From assembly GCA_050186725.1 (NCBI GenBank), contig JBFWYG010000005.1, forward strand, positions 1-64,000: a stretch of 64,000 nt of DNA, read 5' to 3'. This DNA is from JADJYF01 sp050186725. GTDB taxonomy: Bacteria > Pseudomonadota > Gammaproteobacteria > Ga0077536. Position numbers and translations under genes: made by a program. Below, piece after piece: positions 23,935 to 32,920 of the stretch. A model generated the notes under the pieces. The model saw only the letters and a list, made by a program, of their open reading frames with translations, did no database searches and was not told the DNA's origin. The first letter of the stretch is position 1, and the number at the start of each line of letters is the position of its first letter.

Positions 23935-24234
23935 ATGCCGATTTACGAGTACCAGTGTCAGGACTGCGGCCACAAGCTCGAAGTCATGCAGCGCATCAGC
24001 GACGCTCGACTCACGACCTGTCCGGCCTGCGGCAAGGACGCCTTGCAGAAACTGGTGTCGGCGGTCGGCTTTCAGCTCAAGGGCACGGGCTGGTACGAGA
24101 CCGACTTCAAGGGCAAGCCCAAGGCCAAGCGCGACGATGCTGACGGCGGCGGCGGCTCGAGTTCGACCTCCACCCCGAGCGAGAGCGCTGGTTCGGAGTC
24201 GAAGACCAAGCCCACGGTCAGCGCCGACGACTGA
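23935..24234 (+). CDS. FmdB-type zinc ribbon protein
   Basis: This 99-residue protein starts MPIYEYQCQDCGH and has two CxxC pairs (CQDC, CPAC) that form a zinc ribbon. A second conserved patch (FQLKGTGWYETDF) and a Ser/Gly/Lys-rich tail follow. FmdB-family proteins were linked to amide-induced gene regulation, but their general role is unknown. The gene precedes aspS in many gammaproteobacteria, as here (107 bases). Confidence 0.9.
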   Translation: MPIYEYQCQDCGHKLEVMQRISDARLTTCPACGKDALQKLVSAVGFQLKGTGWYETDFKGKPKAKRDDADGGGGSSSTSTPSESAGSESKTKPTVSADD

Positions 24235-24341
24235 AGCGCCCCAGCGCCAAGTCCGCCGAGCGCCGTTGCGGGGCTCGGCGGCAATCCGTATCATGCCGGG
24301 TCCCCTGCGGCCAGCTCATTGATCGGACAGCACCTTTTTCT

Positions 24342-26114
24342 ATGCGTACCCACTACTGCGGCGAACTCGACGAATCCCTGGTCGGCCAAGAGGTCACGCT
24401 GTGCGGGTGGGTGCATCACCGTCGCGATCACGGTGGCGTGGTGTTCATCGATCTGCGCGACCGCGAGGGTGCGGCGCAGGTGGTGATCGACCCCGACACC
24501 CCGGCCGCCTTCGCCGCCGCCGAGCGCTCGCGCAGCGAGTTCGTGCTCAACGTGCGTGGCCGCGTGCGCCTGCGCCCGGAAGGCACGCAGAACCCCGACA
24601 AGCGCACCGGCAAGATCGAGGTGTTGGCCAAGGACGTCGAGATCCTGAACGAGGCGCGCACGCCGCCCTTCCAGATCGACGAGAAGAACGTCAGCGACGA
24701 CACGCGGCTCCGCTTCCGCTACATCGATCTGCGCACCGAGCGCATGCGCGAGAACCTGCGGCTCCGCGCGCGCCTCGCGCGCGAACTGCGCAGCTACCTG
24801 GACGGCAACGGCTTCCTCGAGATCGAGACGCCCATGTTGACCAAGGCCACTCCCGAGGGCGCGCGCGACTACCTGGTGCCGAGCCGCACCCATCCGGGCC
24901 GCTTCTTCGCGCTGCCGCAGTCGCCCCAGCTGTTCAAGCAGATCCTGATGATGTCGGGCATGGACCGCTACTTCCAGATCGTGCGCTGCTTCCGCGACGA
25001 GGACCTGCGCGCCGATCGCCAGCCCGAATTCACCCAGCTCGACATCGAGATGTCCTTCATCGACGAGAGCGTCATCACCGGCATGATGGAAGGGATGATT
25101 CGCCACGTGTTCAAGCACGTGCTGGACGTCGACCTGCCGAATCCCTTCCCCCGCCTCACCTACGCCGAGGCGATGGCGCGCTACGGCTCCGACAAGCCCG
25201 ACCTGCGCAACCCGCTCGAGCTGGTCGAGGTTGCCGACCTGATGCGTGAAGTCGATTTCAAGGTGTTTGCCCAGGCCGCGGCCAAGGACGACCACCGCGT
25301 GACGGCGCTGCGCGCGCCGGGCGGCGGCGCGCTGACCCGCAAGCAGATCGACGACTACACGGCCTTCGTCGCGATCTACGGCGCCAAGGGTCTCGCCTAT
25401 ATAAAGGTGAACGACCGCAAGGCCGGCATCGAGGGGCTCGCCTCGCCCATCGTCAAGTTCATGCCGCCCGCCGTGGTCGAAGCGCTGCTCGACCGGGTCG
25501 GCGCGGTCGATGGCGACCTGGTGTTCTTCGGCGCCGACAAGGCGCGCATCGTGAACGACGCGCTCGGCGCGCTGCGCGACCGGCTGGCGGCAGACCTCAA
25601 GCTCGTGGCCGACGCCTGGGCGCCGCTCTGGGTGGTGGACTTCCCGATGTTCGAGTGGGACGAGGACGAGAAGCGCTGGGCGGCCCTGCACCATCCCTTC
25701 ACCGCGCCGGCCGATGTCGACAGCGTCGCCGCGGCGCCGGGCAAGGCCATCTCGCGCGCCTACGACATGGTGCTGAACGGCTCGGAGATCGGCGGCGGTT
25801 CCATCCGCATCCACAACTCCCATCTGCAGAGCAAGGTCTTCGACCTGCTCGGCATCGGCGCCGAGGAAGCGCAGGAGAAGTTCGGCTTCCTGCTCGAGGC
25901 GCTGCAGTACGGCTGCCCGCCCCACGGCGGCATCGCCTTCGGCCTCGATCGCCTGGCCATGCTGATGGCGGGCGAGACCTCCATTCGCGAGGTCATCGCG
26001 TTCCCCAAGACCCAGACCGCCAGCTGTCCGCTCACCAGCGCGCCGAGCGAGGTGTCCGAGCGGCAGCTGCGGGAACTCTCCATCCGGCTGCGCAAGGGCG
26101 CGGGCGCGGAGTGA
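24342..26114 (+). CDS. aspS: aspartyl-tRNA synthetase, probably non-discriminating
   Basis: AspS charges tRNA-Asp with aspartate. The 590-residue length equals E. coli AspRS. Visible domains: the OB-fold anticodon-binding domain (1-110), class II motifs 1-3 (motif 2 around FQIVRCFRDEDLRADRQPEF, motif 3 GGIAFGLDRL) and the bacterial GAD insertion. The anticodon domain carries His30 (RRDHGG) and Gly81 (RPEGTQN), the residues that in Pseudomonas aeruginosa AspRS go with mischarging tRNA-Asn; discriminating enzymes such as E. coli have Leu in RRDLGS. So Asn-tRNA is probably made through Asp-tRNA-Asn and GatCAB. Confidence 0.97.
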   Translation: MRTHYCGELDESLVGQEVTLCGWVHHRRDHGGVVFIDLRDREGAAQVVIDPDTPAAFAAAERSRSEFVLNVRGRVRLRPEGTQNPDKRTGKIEVLAKDVEILNEARTPPFQIDEKNVSDDTRLRFRYIDLRTERMRENLRLRARLARELRSYLDGNGFLEIETPMLTKATPEGARDYLVPSRTHPGRFFALPQSPQLFKQILMMSGMDRYFQIVRCFRDEDLRADRQPEFTQLDIEMSFIDESVITGMMEGMIRHVFKHVLDVDLPNPFPRLTYAEAMARYGSDKPDLRNPLELVEVADLMREVDFKVFAQAAAKDDHRVTALRAPGGGALTRKQIDDYTAFVAIYGAKGLAYIKVNDRKAGIEGLASPIVKFMPPAVVEALLDRVGAVDGDLVFFGADKARIVNDALGALRDRLAADLKLVADAWAPLWVVDFPMFEWDEDEKRWAALHHPFTAPADVDSVAAAPGKAISRAYDMVLNGSEIGGGSIRIHNSHLQSKVFDLLGIGAEEAQEKFGFLLEALQYGCPPHGGIAFGLDRLAMLMAGETSIREVIAFPKTQTASCPLTSAPSEVSERQLRELSIRLRKGAGAE

Positions 26115-26131
26115 GCCGGCCGCGCGCCGCG

Positions 26132-26148
26132 GTTTACACAGTGTTTAC
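26132..26148. promoter_or_regulatory. GTTTAC direct repeat upstream of nadA
   Basis: Two GTTTAC hexamers start 11 bases apart (26132 and 26143), one helical turn, with an internal palindrome ACACAGTGT. This AT-rich patch stands out in very GC-rich DNA 106 bases before nadA. It could bind a regulator or form part of a promoter; no known NAD regulator site is recognised with confidence. Confidence 0.25.
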
Positions 26149-26253
26149 CACGCGACCCTGGCGGGGGTGAGCCGGGGCCGTTAGGCTTTCAACCAGCACG
26201 GGCGCGCGCGGCGGGCCCGGCGCAGCAATCCGGCCGCCGAGGCCCCTACGCCC

Positions 26254-27333
26254 ATGCGCAGTGACGTCATTCCCAATCTCGCCATCGACCAGGTCATCCA
26301 GCACCGCGTGCCGCCGGTGGTACGCGAGCGCCTCGAGGCCGACGAGCGCGAGCGGCTGCGCTCGGAGATCAAGCATCTGCTCGTCGGCCACAACGCCGTG
26401 CTGGTCGCGCACTACTACACCGATCCGGAACTCCAGACCCTGGCCGACGAGACCGGCGGCTACGTGTCCGATTCGCTCGACATGGCGCGCTTCGGCCATG
26501 AGCACTCGGCCGCGACCCTGGTGGTCGCCGGCGTGCGCTTCATGGGCGAGACCGCGAAGATCCTGAACCCCGAGAAGCGCGTGCTGATGCCGGACCTGCG
26601 CGCCGAGTGCTCGCTGGACTTGGGGTGCCCCGCGGACGCCTTCAATGCCTTCTGCGACGCGCACCCCGATCGCACCGTGGTGGTCTATGCCAATACCAGC
26701 GCCGCGGTCAAAGCCCGCGCCGACTGGATGGTGACCTCCGGCATCGCGCTCGACGTGGTGCGGCATCTCAAGGCCCGGGGCGAGAAAATCATCTGGGCGC
26801 CGGACCGCTATCTGGGCGACTACATCCGCACCGAGACCGGCGCGGACATGCTGCTGTGGAACGGCGCCTGCATCGTGCACGAGGAGTTCAAGGGCGCGGA
26901 GCTCGCGGCGATGAAAGCCGAGCATCCCGCGGCGCGGGTGCTGGTGCATCCCGAGTCGCCGCCCTCGGTCATCGAGCTCGCCGACTACGTCGGTTCCACC
27001 TCGGGGCTCATCAACGAGGTGCGCACCCATCCTTCGACTGAGTTCATCGTCGCGACCGACAAGGGCATCTTCCACAAGATGCAGCTCGCCGCGCCCGGCA
27101 AGCGCCTCATTGCGGCGCCGACCGCCGGCCGCAGCGCGACCTGCCGGAGCTGCGCCGAATGCCCATGGATGGCGATGAACGGGCTGCGCGCGCTGCGCGA
27201 GGTGCTCGCGACCGGCGCGAACGAGATCCACGTGCCGGCCGACATCGCCGAGCGCGCCCGGCGGCCGATCAAGCGCCTGCTCGACTTCGCGGCTCTGCAG
27301 AAGCGCGTGGTGATGAGCAACAACGACGCCTGA
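26254..27333 (+). CDS. nadA: quinolinate synthase
   Basis: NadA condenses iminoaspartate with dihydroxyacetone phosphate to make quinolinate for NAD synthesis and needs a [4Fe-4S] cluster. The 359-residue protein matches E. coli NadA along its length. The three cluster cysteines fall at C119 (AECSLDLGC), C206 (NGACIVHEEF) and C303 (CAECPWM). The SAAVKARADW and VHPESP motifs are intact. It stands alone between aspS and yebC with its own 139-base upstream gap. Confidence 0.96.
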   Translation: MRSDVIPNLAIDQVIQHRVPPVVRERLEADERERLRSEIKHLLVGHNAVLVAHYYTDPELQTLADETGGYVSDSLDMARFGHEHSAATLVVAGVRFMGETAKILNPEKRVLMPDLRAECSLDLGCPADAFNAFCDAHPDRTVVVYANTSAAVKARADWMVTSGIALDVVRHLKARGEKIIWAPDRYLGDYIRTETGADMLLWNGACIVHEEFKGAELAAMKAEHPAARVLVHPESPPSVIELADYVGSTSGLINEVRTHPSTEFIVATDKGIFHKMQLAAPGKRLIAAPTAGRSATCRSCAECPWMAMNGLRALREVLATGANEIHVPADIAERARRPIKRLLDFAALQKRVVMSNNDA

Positions 27334-27419
27334 TGCGCGCATGCCGCGCTGCATCGCGGCGCGGGTTTTGCGACAATGCCGACCAAGAAGCAAGCGTAGG
27401 AATCATTCGCGGGTGAGCC

Positions 27420-28169
27420 ATGGCTGGACACAGTAAATGGGCCAACATCAAGCATCGCAAGGGCAAGCAGGACGCCAAGCGCGGCAAGCTGTTCACCCGC
27501 TTGATTCGTGAAATCACCGTCGCCGCCCGCACCGGCGGCGGCGACGCGAACTCCAATCCCCGTCTGCGCGCGGCCATCTATGACGCGCTCAACGCCAACA
27601 TGACCAAGGACACGGTGGAGCGCGCGGTGGCGCGCGGCGCCGGGGATACCGAGGCGGACAACTACGAGGAGATCCGCTACGAGGGCTATGGCCCGGGCGG
27701 CGTGGCGGTGATGGTCGACTGCATGACCGACAACCGCAACCGCACCGTGGCCGAGGTGCGCCACGCCTTCTCCAAGTGCGGCGGCAATCTCGGTACCGAC
27801 GGCTCGGTGGCGTTCCAGTTCAAGAAGGTCGGCCTGCTCGACTACCCGACCGGCAGCGACGAGGACGCCATCATGGGCGCCGCGCTCGACGCGGGCGCCG
27901 ACGACGTCATCGTGCACGACGACGGCTCCATCGAGGTGCTGACCCCACCCGACCAGTTCGGCGAGGTCAAGGACGCGATGGTCGCCGCCGGCTTCACGCC
28001 GGAATCGGCCGAGGTCACCATGCGCGCCAACGTGCAGACCGAGCTCGATGCCGACAACGCGCAGAAGATGGTGCGGCTGCTCGACATGCTCGAAGATCTC
28101 GACGACACGCAAAAGGTCTACTCCAACGCCAGCATCTCCGACGAGATCATGGCCACGCTCGGCGGCTGA
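27420..28169 (+). CDS. yebC: YebC/PmpR family protein
   Basis: This 249-residue protein starts MAGHSKWANIKHRKGKQDAKRGK, the invariant family N-terminus, and keeps the three-domain layout. YebC-like proteins have been described as transcriptional regulators (PmpR in Pseudomonas) and, more recently, as translation factors for difficult peptide motifs. It precedes ruvC as in most gammaproteobacteria, 19 bases apart. Confidence 0.95.
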   Translation: MAGHSKWANIKHRKGKQDAKRGKLFTRLIREITVAARTGGGDANSNPRLRAAIYDALNANMTKDTVERAVARGAGDTEADNYEEIRYEGYGPGGVAVMVDCMTDNRNRTVAEVRHAFSKCGGNLGTDGSVAFQFKKVGLLDYPTGSDEDAIMGAALDAGADDVIVHDDGSIEVLTPPDQFGEVKDAMVAAGFTPESAEVTMRANVQTELDADNAQKMVRLLDMLEDLDDTQKVYSNASISDEIMATLGG

Positions 28170-28188
28170 GCGTGACCCGCCGGCACAC

Positions 28189-28695
28189 TTGACCGTCATC
28201 CTCGGCATCGACCCTGGCTCCCGGGTGACCGGCTACGGCGTGGTGCGCAGCGCGTCGCAGCGCATGGAGTTCCTGACCTGCGGCTGCATCCGGCTCGCGA
28301 CCGACGGCAGCTTCGATGAGCGCCTGGTGCAGCTCTACGACGAGCTGGCCGCGGTGATCGCGGAGCACCGACCGACCGAGGCCGCCATTGAGCGGGTGTT
28401 CATGAATCGCAACGCAGACTCGGCCCTGAAGCTCGGCCACGCACGCGGCGTGGCGATGCTCGCCGCGCGCCGCGCGGGCCTCGTGGTGAGCGAGTACACC
28501 GCGACGCAGATCAAGCAGAGCGTGGTCGGCCGTGGCCACGCAGAGAAGGTCCAGGTACAGCACATGGTGCGCTTCCTGTTGGGACTCTCGGCCGAGCCGA
28601 GCACCGACGCCGCCGACGCGCTGGCGGCGGCGCTGTGCCATGCCGCCATGCGCGACGGGCGCGCGCGGCTCGCGAACGCCGGGTGGCGGCAATGA
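28189..28695 (+). CDS. ruvC: Holliday junction endonuclease RuvC
   Basis: RuvC cuts Holliday junctions after RuvAB branch migration. The protein (168 residues from this start) has the RNase H-fold acidic residues: Asp in ILGIDPGS, Glu in AAIERVF and the DAADALAAAL pair near the C-terminus. NADSALKLGHARGV and VGRGHAEK match E. coli RuvC. No ATG or GTG is available near the homology start; TTG at 28189 gives TVILGIDPGS, so I use it. The stop overlaps the ruvA ATG. Confidence 0.95.
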   Translation: MTVILGIDPGSRVTGYGVVRSASQRMEFLTCGCIRLATDGSFDERLVQLYDELAAVIAEHRPTEAAIERVFMNRNADSALKLGHARGVAMLAARRAGLVVSEYTATQIKQSVVGRGHAEKVQVQHMVRFLLGLSAEPSTDAADALAAALCHAAMRDGRARLANAGWRQ

Positions 28696-29294
28696 TCGGG
28701 CGGATCACCGGCATGCTGGTCGAACTGCGGCCGCCGCAGATCATCGTCGAATGCAACGGTGTCGGTTACGAGATCGAAGCGCCGATGACCACCATCTGGG
28801 CGCTGCCGGAGGTGAACCAGCGGGTCTCGCTCTATACCCATCTAGCGGTGCGTGAGGACGCGCACCTGCTGTACGGCTTCACCACCGAGTCCGAGCGCGC
28901 GCTGTTTCGCAGCCTGCTCAAGGTGAACGGTGTCGGCACCAAGATGGCGCTCGTGATCCTGTCCGGCATGGACGCGGAAGCCTTCGCGCTGTGCGTGCAC
29001 GGCGGCGACATCGCGCGTCTGACCGCGTTGCCCGGCATCGGCAAGAAGACCGCCGAGCGGCTCATCGTCGAGATGCGCGACAGGGTCGAGGCGCCCGGCG
29101 TGCGCGGCCACGTGCCGCAGCCGGCACTGCCCGGCCGCGCCGCCGATCCGGCGGCCGATGCCGTTGCCGGACTCATCGCGCTCGGCTACAAGCCGCAGGA
29201 AGCGAGCCGCTACGTGCATGGCCTGGAGGACGCCGAGGGCCTGCGCAGCGAGGAGCTCATCCGTCGCGTGCTGAAGAGTCTCGCACCGAAATGA
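28692..29294 (+). CDS. ruvA: Holliday junction DNA helicase subunit RuvA
   Basis: RuvA is the tetrameric junction-binding subunit that recruits RuvB. The 200-residue protein has the OB-fold start (MIGRITGMLVE), helix-hairpin-helix motifs (LLKVNGVGTKMAL and LPGIGKKTAERL) and a C-terminal RuvB-contact domain around AVAGLIALGYKPQEA. Its ATG overlaps the ruvC stop by 4 bases (ATGA). Confidence 0.97.
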   Translation: MIGRITGMLVELRPPQIIVECNGVGYEIEAPMTTIWALPEVNQRVSLYTHLAVREDAHLLYGFTTESERALFRSLLKVNGVGTKMALVILSGMDAEAFALCVHGGDIARLTALPGIGKKTAERLIVEMRDRVEAPGVRGHVPQPALPGRAADPAADAVAGLIALGYKPQEASRYVHGLEDAEGLRSEELIRRVLKSLAPK

Positions 29295-29327
29295 CGCCGC
29301 ACTCGCCCATGGCAGGACACGGCGCCC

Positions 29328-30371
<1,044 letters not shown>

Positions 30372-30381
30372 GGTGCCGCCC

Positions 30382-30795
30382 ATGCTCGCGCAAGGTTTCA
30401 CCTGGCCGGTGAGGGTGTACTACGAAGACACCGACGCGGCCGGCATCGTCTATCACGCCAATTACCTGCGCTTCATGGAGCGCGCGCGCACCGAGTGGCT
30501 GCGCGCGCTCGGCTTCGAGCAGGACGCGCTGGCGCGTGAGCAGGGCGTGGTGTTCGTGATCACCGCCTCCACGCTCCGGTTCACGCGCGCCGCGCGCTTC
30601 AACGATGAACTGCTGGTCGAGACCTCGCTCGAAGCGCTGCGCGGCGCGAGCATCGCCTTTCGCCAGGACGTCACCGATCTCGATGGCCAGACGTATTGTT
30701 CCGCCAGCAACGTGGTGGGCTGCGTCGCTGCCACCACGCTGAAACCGCGGCGCATCCCCGCGCCCATGATGAGGAAATTCCAAGGTGGAGAGTGA
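30382..30795 (+). CDS. ybgC: acyl-CoA thioesterase YbgC
   Basis: YbgC is a hot-dog fold thioesterase linked to phospholipid metabolism and nearly always encoded before tolQ. The 137-residue product has the VYYEDTDAAGIVYHANYLRFMERAR signature with catalytic Asp (shown here in two parts: YYEDTDAAG and VYHANYLRF). The ATG at 30382 has GAGGTG upstream; another in-frame ATG at 30358 would overlap ruvB. Its 3' end overlaps tolQ by 11 bases. Confidence 0.94.
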   Translation: MLAQGFTWPVRVYYEDTDAAGIVYHANYLRFMERARTEWLRALGFEQDALAREQGVVFVITASTLRFTRAARFNDELLVETSLEALRGASIAFRQDVTDLDGQTYCSASNVVGCVAATTLKPRRIPAPMMRKFQGGE

Positions 30796-31459
30796 TCTGT
30801 CGATCGCGAATCTGATCCTGGGCGCGAGCGCCCTGGTGAAATTCGTCATGCTGCTGCTGCTGGCGGGCTCGGTGTCGTCCTGGGCGCTGATCTTCGCCAA
30901 GCGCCGCCAGGTGCAGCTCGCCAAGCGCGAGATCCAGGAATTCGAGGACGAGTTCTGGTCGACCGAGGACCTGACCCGGCTGTTCAATCGCGTCGCGGCC
31001 CAGGCCGAGGACGCGACCGGGATGGAGCGCATCTTCGAATCGGGCTTTCGCGAGTTCGCGCGGCTGCGCAAGCGCGGCGGGCTCGAGGCCACCGACATCC
31101 TCGACGGCGCGCAGCGCGCGATGAAGGTCACGGTGAATCGCGAGATGGAGGCGCTGGAGGCCAACCTGCCGACACTTGCCACCATCGGCTCGATCAGCCC
31201 CTACGTCGGCCTGTTCGGCACGGTGTGGGGCATCATGAATTCCTTCCAGGCGCTCGGCAACGTGCACCAGGCGACGCTCGCGATGGTCGCGCCGGGCATC
31301 TCCGAGGCGCTGGTCGCGACCGCCATGGGCCTGTTCGCGGCGATCCCGGCGGTGGTCGCCTACAACCGCTTCGCGAGCGACATCGATCGCGTGTTCGGCC
31401 GCTACGACATCTTCGCCGAGGAGTTCCTGGCGATCCTGCGTCGCCAGGCCCACGACTGA
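30785..31459 (+). CDS. tolQ: Tol-Pal system proton channel subunit TolQ
   Basis: TolQ is the inner-membrane stator of the TolQR proton channel that drives outer-membrane constriction at division. The 224-residue protein has three membrane segments (about 15-35, 130-150 and 165-190) and the conserved ISPYVGLFGTVWGIM and ATAMGLFAAIPAVVAYN motifs. It starts with GTG, inside the end of ybgC, with AGGA upstream. Confidence 0.96.
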   Translation: MESDLSIANLILGASALVKFVMLLLLAGSVSSWALIFAKRRQVQLAKREIQEFEDEFWSTEDLTRLFNRVAAQAEDATGMERIFESGFREFARLRKRGGLEATDILDGAQRAMKVTVNREMEALEANLPTLATIGSISPYVGLFGTVWGIMNSFQALGNVHQATLAMVAPGISEALVATAMGLFAAIPAVVAYNRFASDIDRVFGRYDIFAEEFLAILRRQAHD

Positions 31460-31467
31460 GCGCGGCC

Positions 31468-31923
31468 ATGGCGGGCGGAGTCGAAATCAGGTCGCGCCGC
31501 GGGCGCAAGCGCGTGATGGCGGAGATCAACGTCGTGCCCTACATCGACGTCACGCTGGTGCTGCTGATCATCTTCATGATCACCGCGCCCTTGGTGACGC
31601 AGAGCGTCAAGGTCGACCTGCCGCAGGTCGACTCCACCGTGGTGGAATCCACCGAAGACGAGCCGGTGACGGTGACGGTCGACAAGAACGGCGACGTCTA
31701 TTGCGACATCGGCGACGACCCGGAGTCACCGGTGTCGATGGAAGACCTCATCACGCGCCTGAGCGCTGTCATGAAATACAAGCCCAAGACCCCCATCTAC
31801 CTGGCCGGTGACGCGGGCGTGGACTATGGCCGGGTGATCGAAGTCTTCCAGGGACTGCGCGCCGCCGGCGTCGAAGGTGTGGGGCTGCGCACCGATTCCC
31901 CCTCCGGCAAGCCCAAGCGGTGA
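31468..31923 (+). CDS. tolR: Tol-Pal system subunit TolR
   Basis: TolR pairs with TolQ to convert proton flow into force on TolA. The 151-residue protein has one membrane helix with the proton-binding Asp in NVVPYIDVTLVLLIIFM, followed by a periplasmic ExbD/TolR domain. The frame is open upstream into tolQ, but the ATG at 31468, 8 bases after tolQ, matches the family start. Confidence 0.96.
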   Translation: MAGGVEIRSRRGRKRVMAEINVVPYIDVTLVLLIIFMITAPLVTQSVKVDLPQVDSTVVESTEDEPVTVTVDKNGDVYCDIGDDPESPVSMEDLITRLSAVMKYKPKTPIYLAGDAGVDYGRVIEVFQGLRAAGVEGVGLRTDSPSGKPKR

Positions 31924-31951
31924 GTAATCCGCGCCACGGACGCGTCTGAAC

Positions 31952-32920
31952 ATGATGTCCCGCAAGTCCATCATCCTCTCGGTGCTGCTGCACGCCCTGC
32001 TTGTGGCGCTGCTGTTGTTCGGCTTCAAGTTCCACAGCGAGCCGGTCAGCGTCGCGCCGCCCGCGCCGGTGATGAACGCGACCCTGGCGGACAGCGCCGC
32101 CGTGGACGAACAGGTCAAGCAACTGAAGGCCAAGGACGCAGCCGCCAAGGCCGAGAAGGAACGCCAGGTGCGCGAGGCGGAGGAGAAGCGTCGCGCCGAG
32201 GAACAGAAGGTCGAACAGTTGAAGGCCGAGCAGGAGCGTCTGAAGCAGCAGCGGGAAGAGCAGAAGCGCGAGGCCGAAGAGGCGCGTCGCGAGGCGGAAG
32301 CCGCCAAGGCCGAGGCGGAGCAGCAGCGGCGCGAGGTCGAGGTACAGAAGAAGAAGGCCGAAGCGGAGAAGAAGAAACAGGCCGAAGCCGAAGCCAAGAA
32401 GAAGGTGGAGACCGAGGCCAGGAAGAAGGCCGAGGCCGAGGCCAAGAAGAAAGCCGACACGGAGGCCAAGAAGAAGGCGGACGCCGAAGCGAAGAAGAAG
32501 GCCGAGGCCGACGCCAAGAAGAAAGCGGACGCCGAGGCGAAGAAGAAGGCCGAGGCCGAAGAGGCCGCGCGCAAGAAGGCCATCGCCGACGAGATCGCCG
32601 CCGAAGAGGCCGCCGAGGCCGCCGCGGCCCAGGCGTCCGCCGACATGTCGGAGATCGCGCGCTACTTCGCCCGCATCAAGGCCACGGTCAATGATGCCTG
32701 GACCTATCTCCCTGGGCAGGAGGGTCTGACCTGCGTGTTTCGCGTGACCCTGGTACCGGGTGGTGAGATCGCCGGGCTGGAAGTCATACAATCGAGCGGC
32801 GACCCGACCTTCGACCGTCAGGCCGAGAACGCCATCCGCAAGTCCGCGCCCCTGCCGGTGCCGGAGGAACCGCGCATCTTCCAGAAGATGCGCGCCTTCA
32901 AGTTCGAGTTCAGCAAATGA
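31952..32920 (+). CDS. tolA: Tol-Pal system tether protein TolA
   Basis: TolA bridges the inner membrane to TolB-Pal at the outer membrane. The 322-residue protein has an N-terminal membrane helix (about 7-27), a long Lys/Glu/Ala coiled coil (about 48-230) and a C-terminal TolA III domain (CVFRVTLVPGGEI through RKSAPLPVP). The coil includes seven tandem octapeptides. At 322 residues it is shorter than E. coli TolA (421), mainly in the coil. It overlaps tolB by 4 bases. Confidence 0.95.
   Translation: MMSRKSIILSVLLHALLVALLLFGFKFHSEPVSVAPPAPVMNATLADSAAVDEQVKQLKAKDAAAKAEKERQVREAEEKRRAEEQKVEQLKAEQERLKQQREEQKREAEEARREAEAAKAEAEQQRREVEVQKKKAEAEKKKQAEAEAKKKVETEARKKAEAEAKKKADTEAKKKADAEAKKKAEADAKKKADAEAKKKAEAEEAARKKAIADEIAAEEAAEAAAAQASADMSEIARYFARIKATVNDAWTYLPGQEGLTCVFRVTLVPGGEIAGLEVIQSSGDPTFDRQAENAIRKSAPLPVPEEPRIFQKMRAFKFEFSK
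32387..32554 (+). repeat. seven 24-bp tandem repeats in the TolA coil
   Basis: Seven consecutive 24-base units encode octapeptides of the form A-E-A-K-K-K-A-D/E. Units differ at third positions and a few codons (one has R for K, one V for A). The phase gives a Lys-rich helix. Copy number in such repeats can change by slippage and would alter the reach of TolA. Confidence 0.8.

Noticed and set aside
27343..27369. Terminator after nadA
   Set aside because: GCCGCG/CGCGGC gives only six pairs and the TTTT is displaced by GCGGG, so support is too weak.
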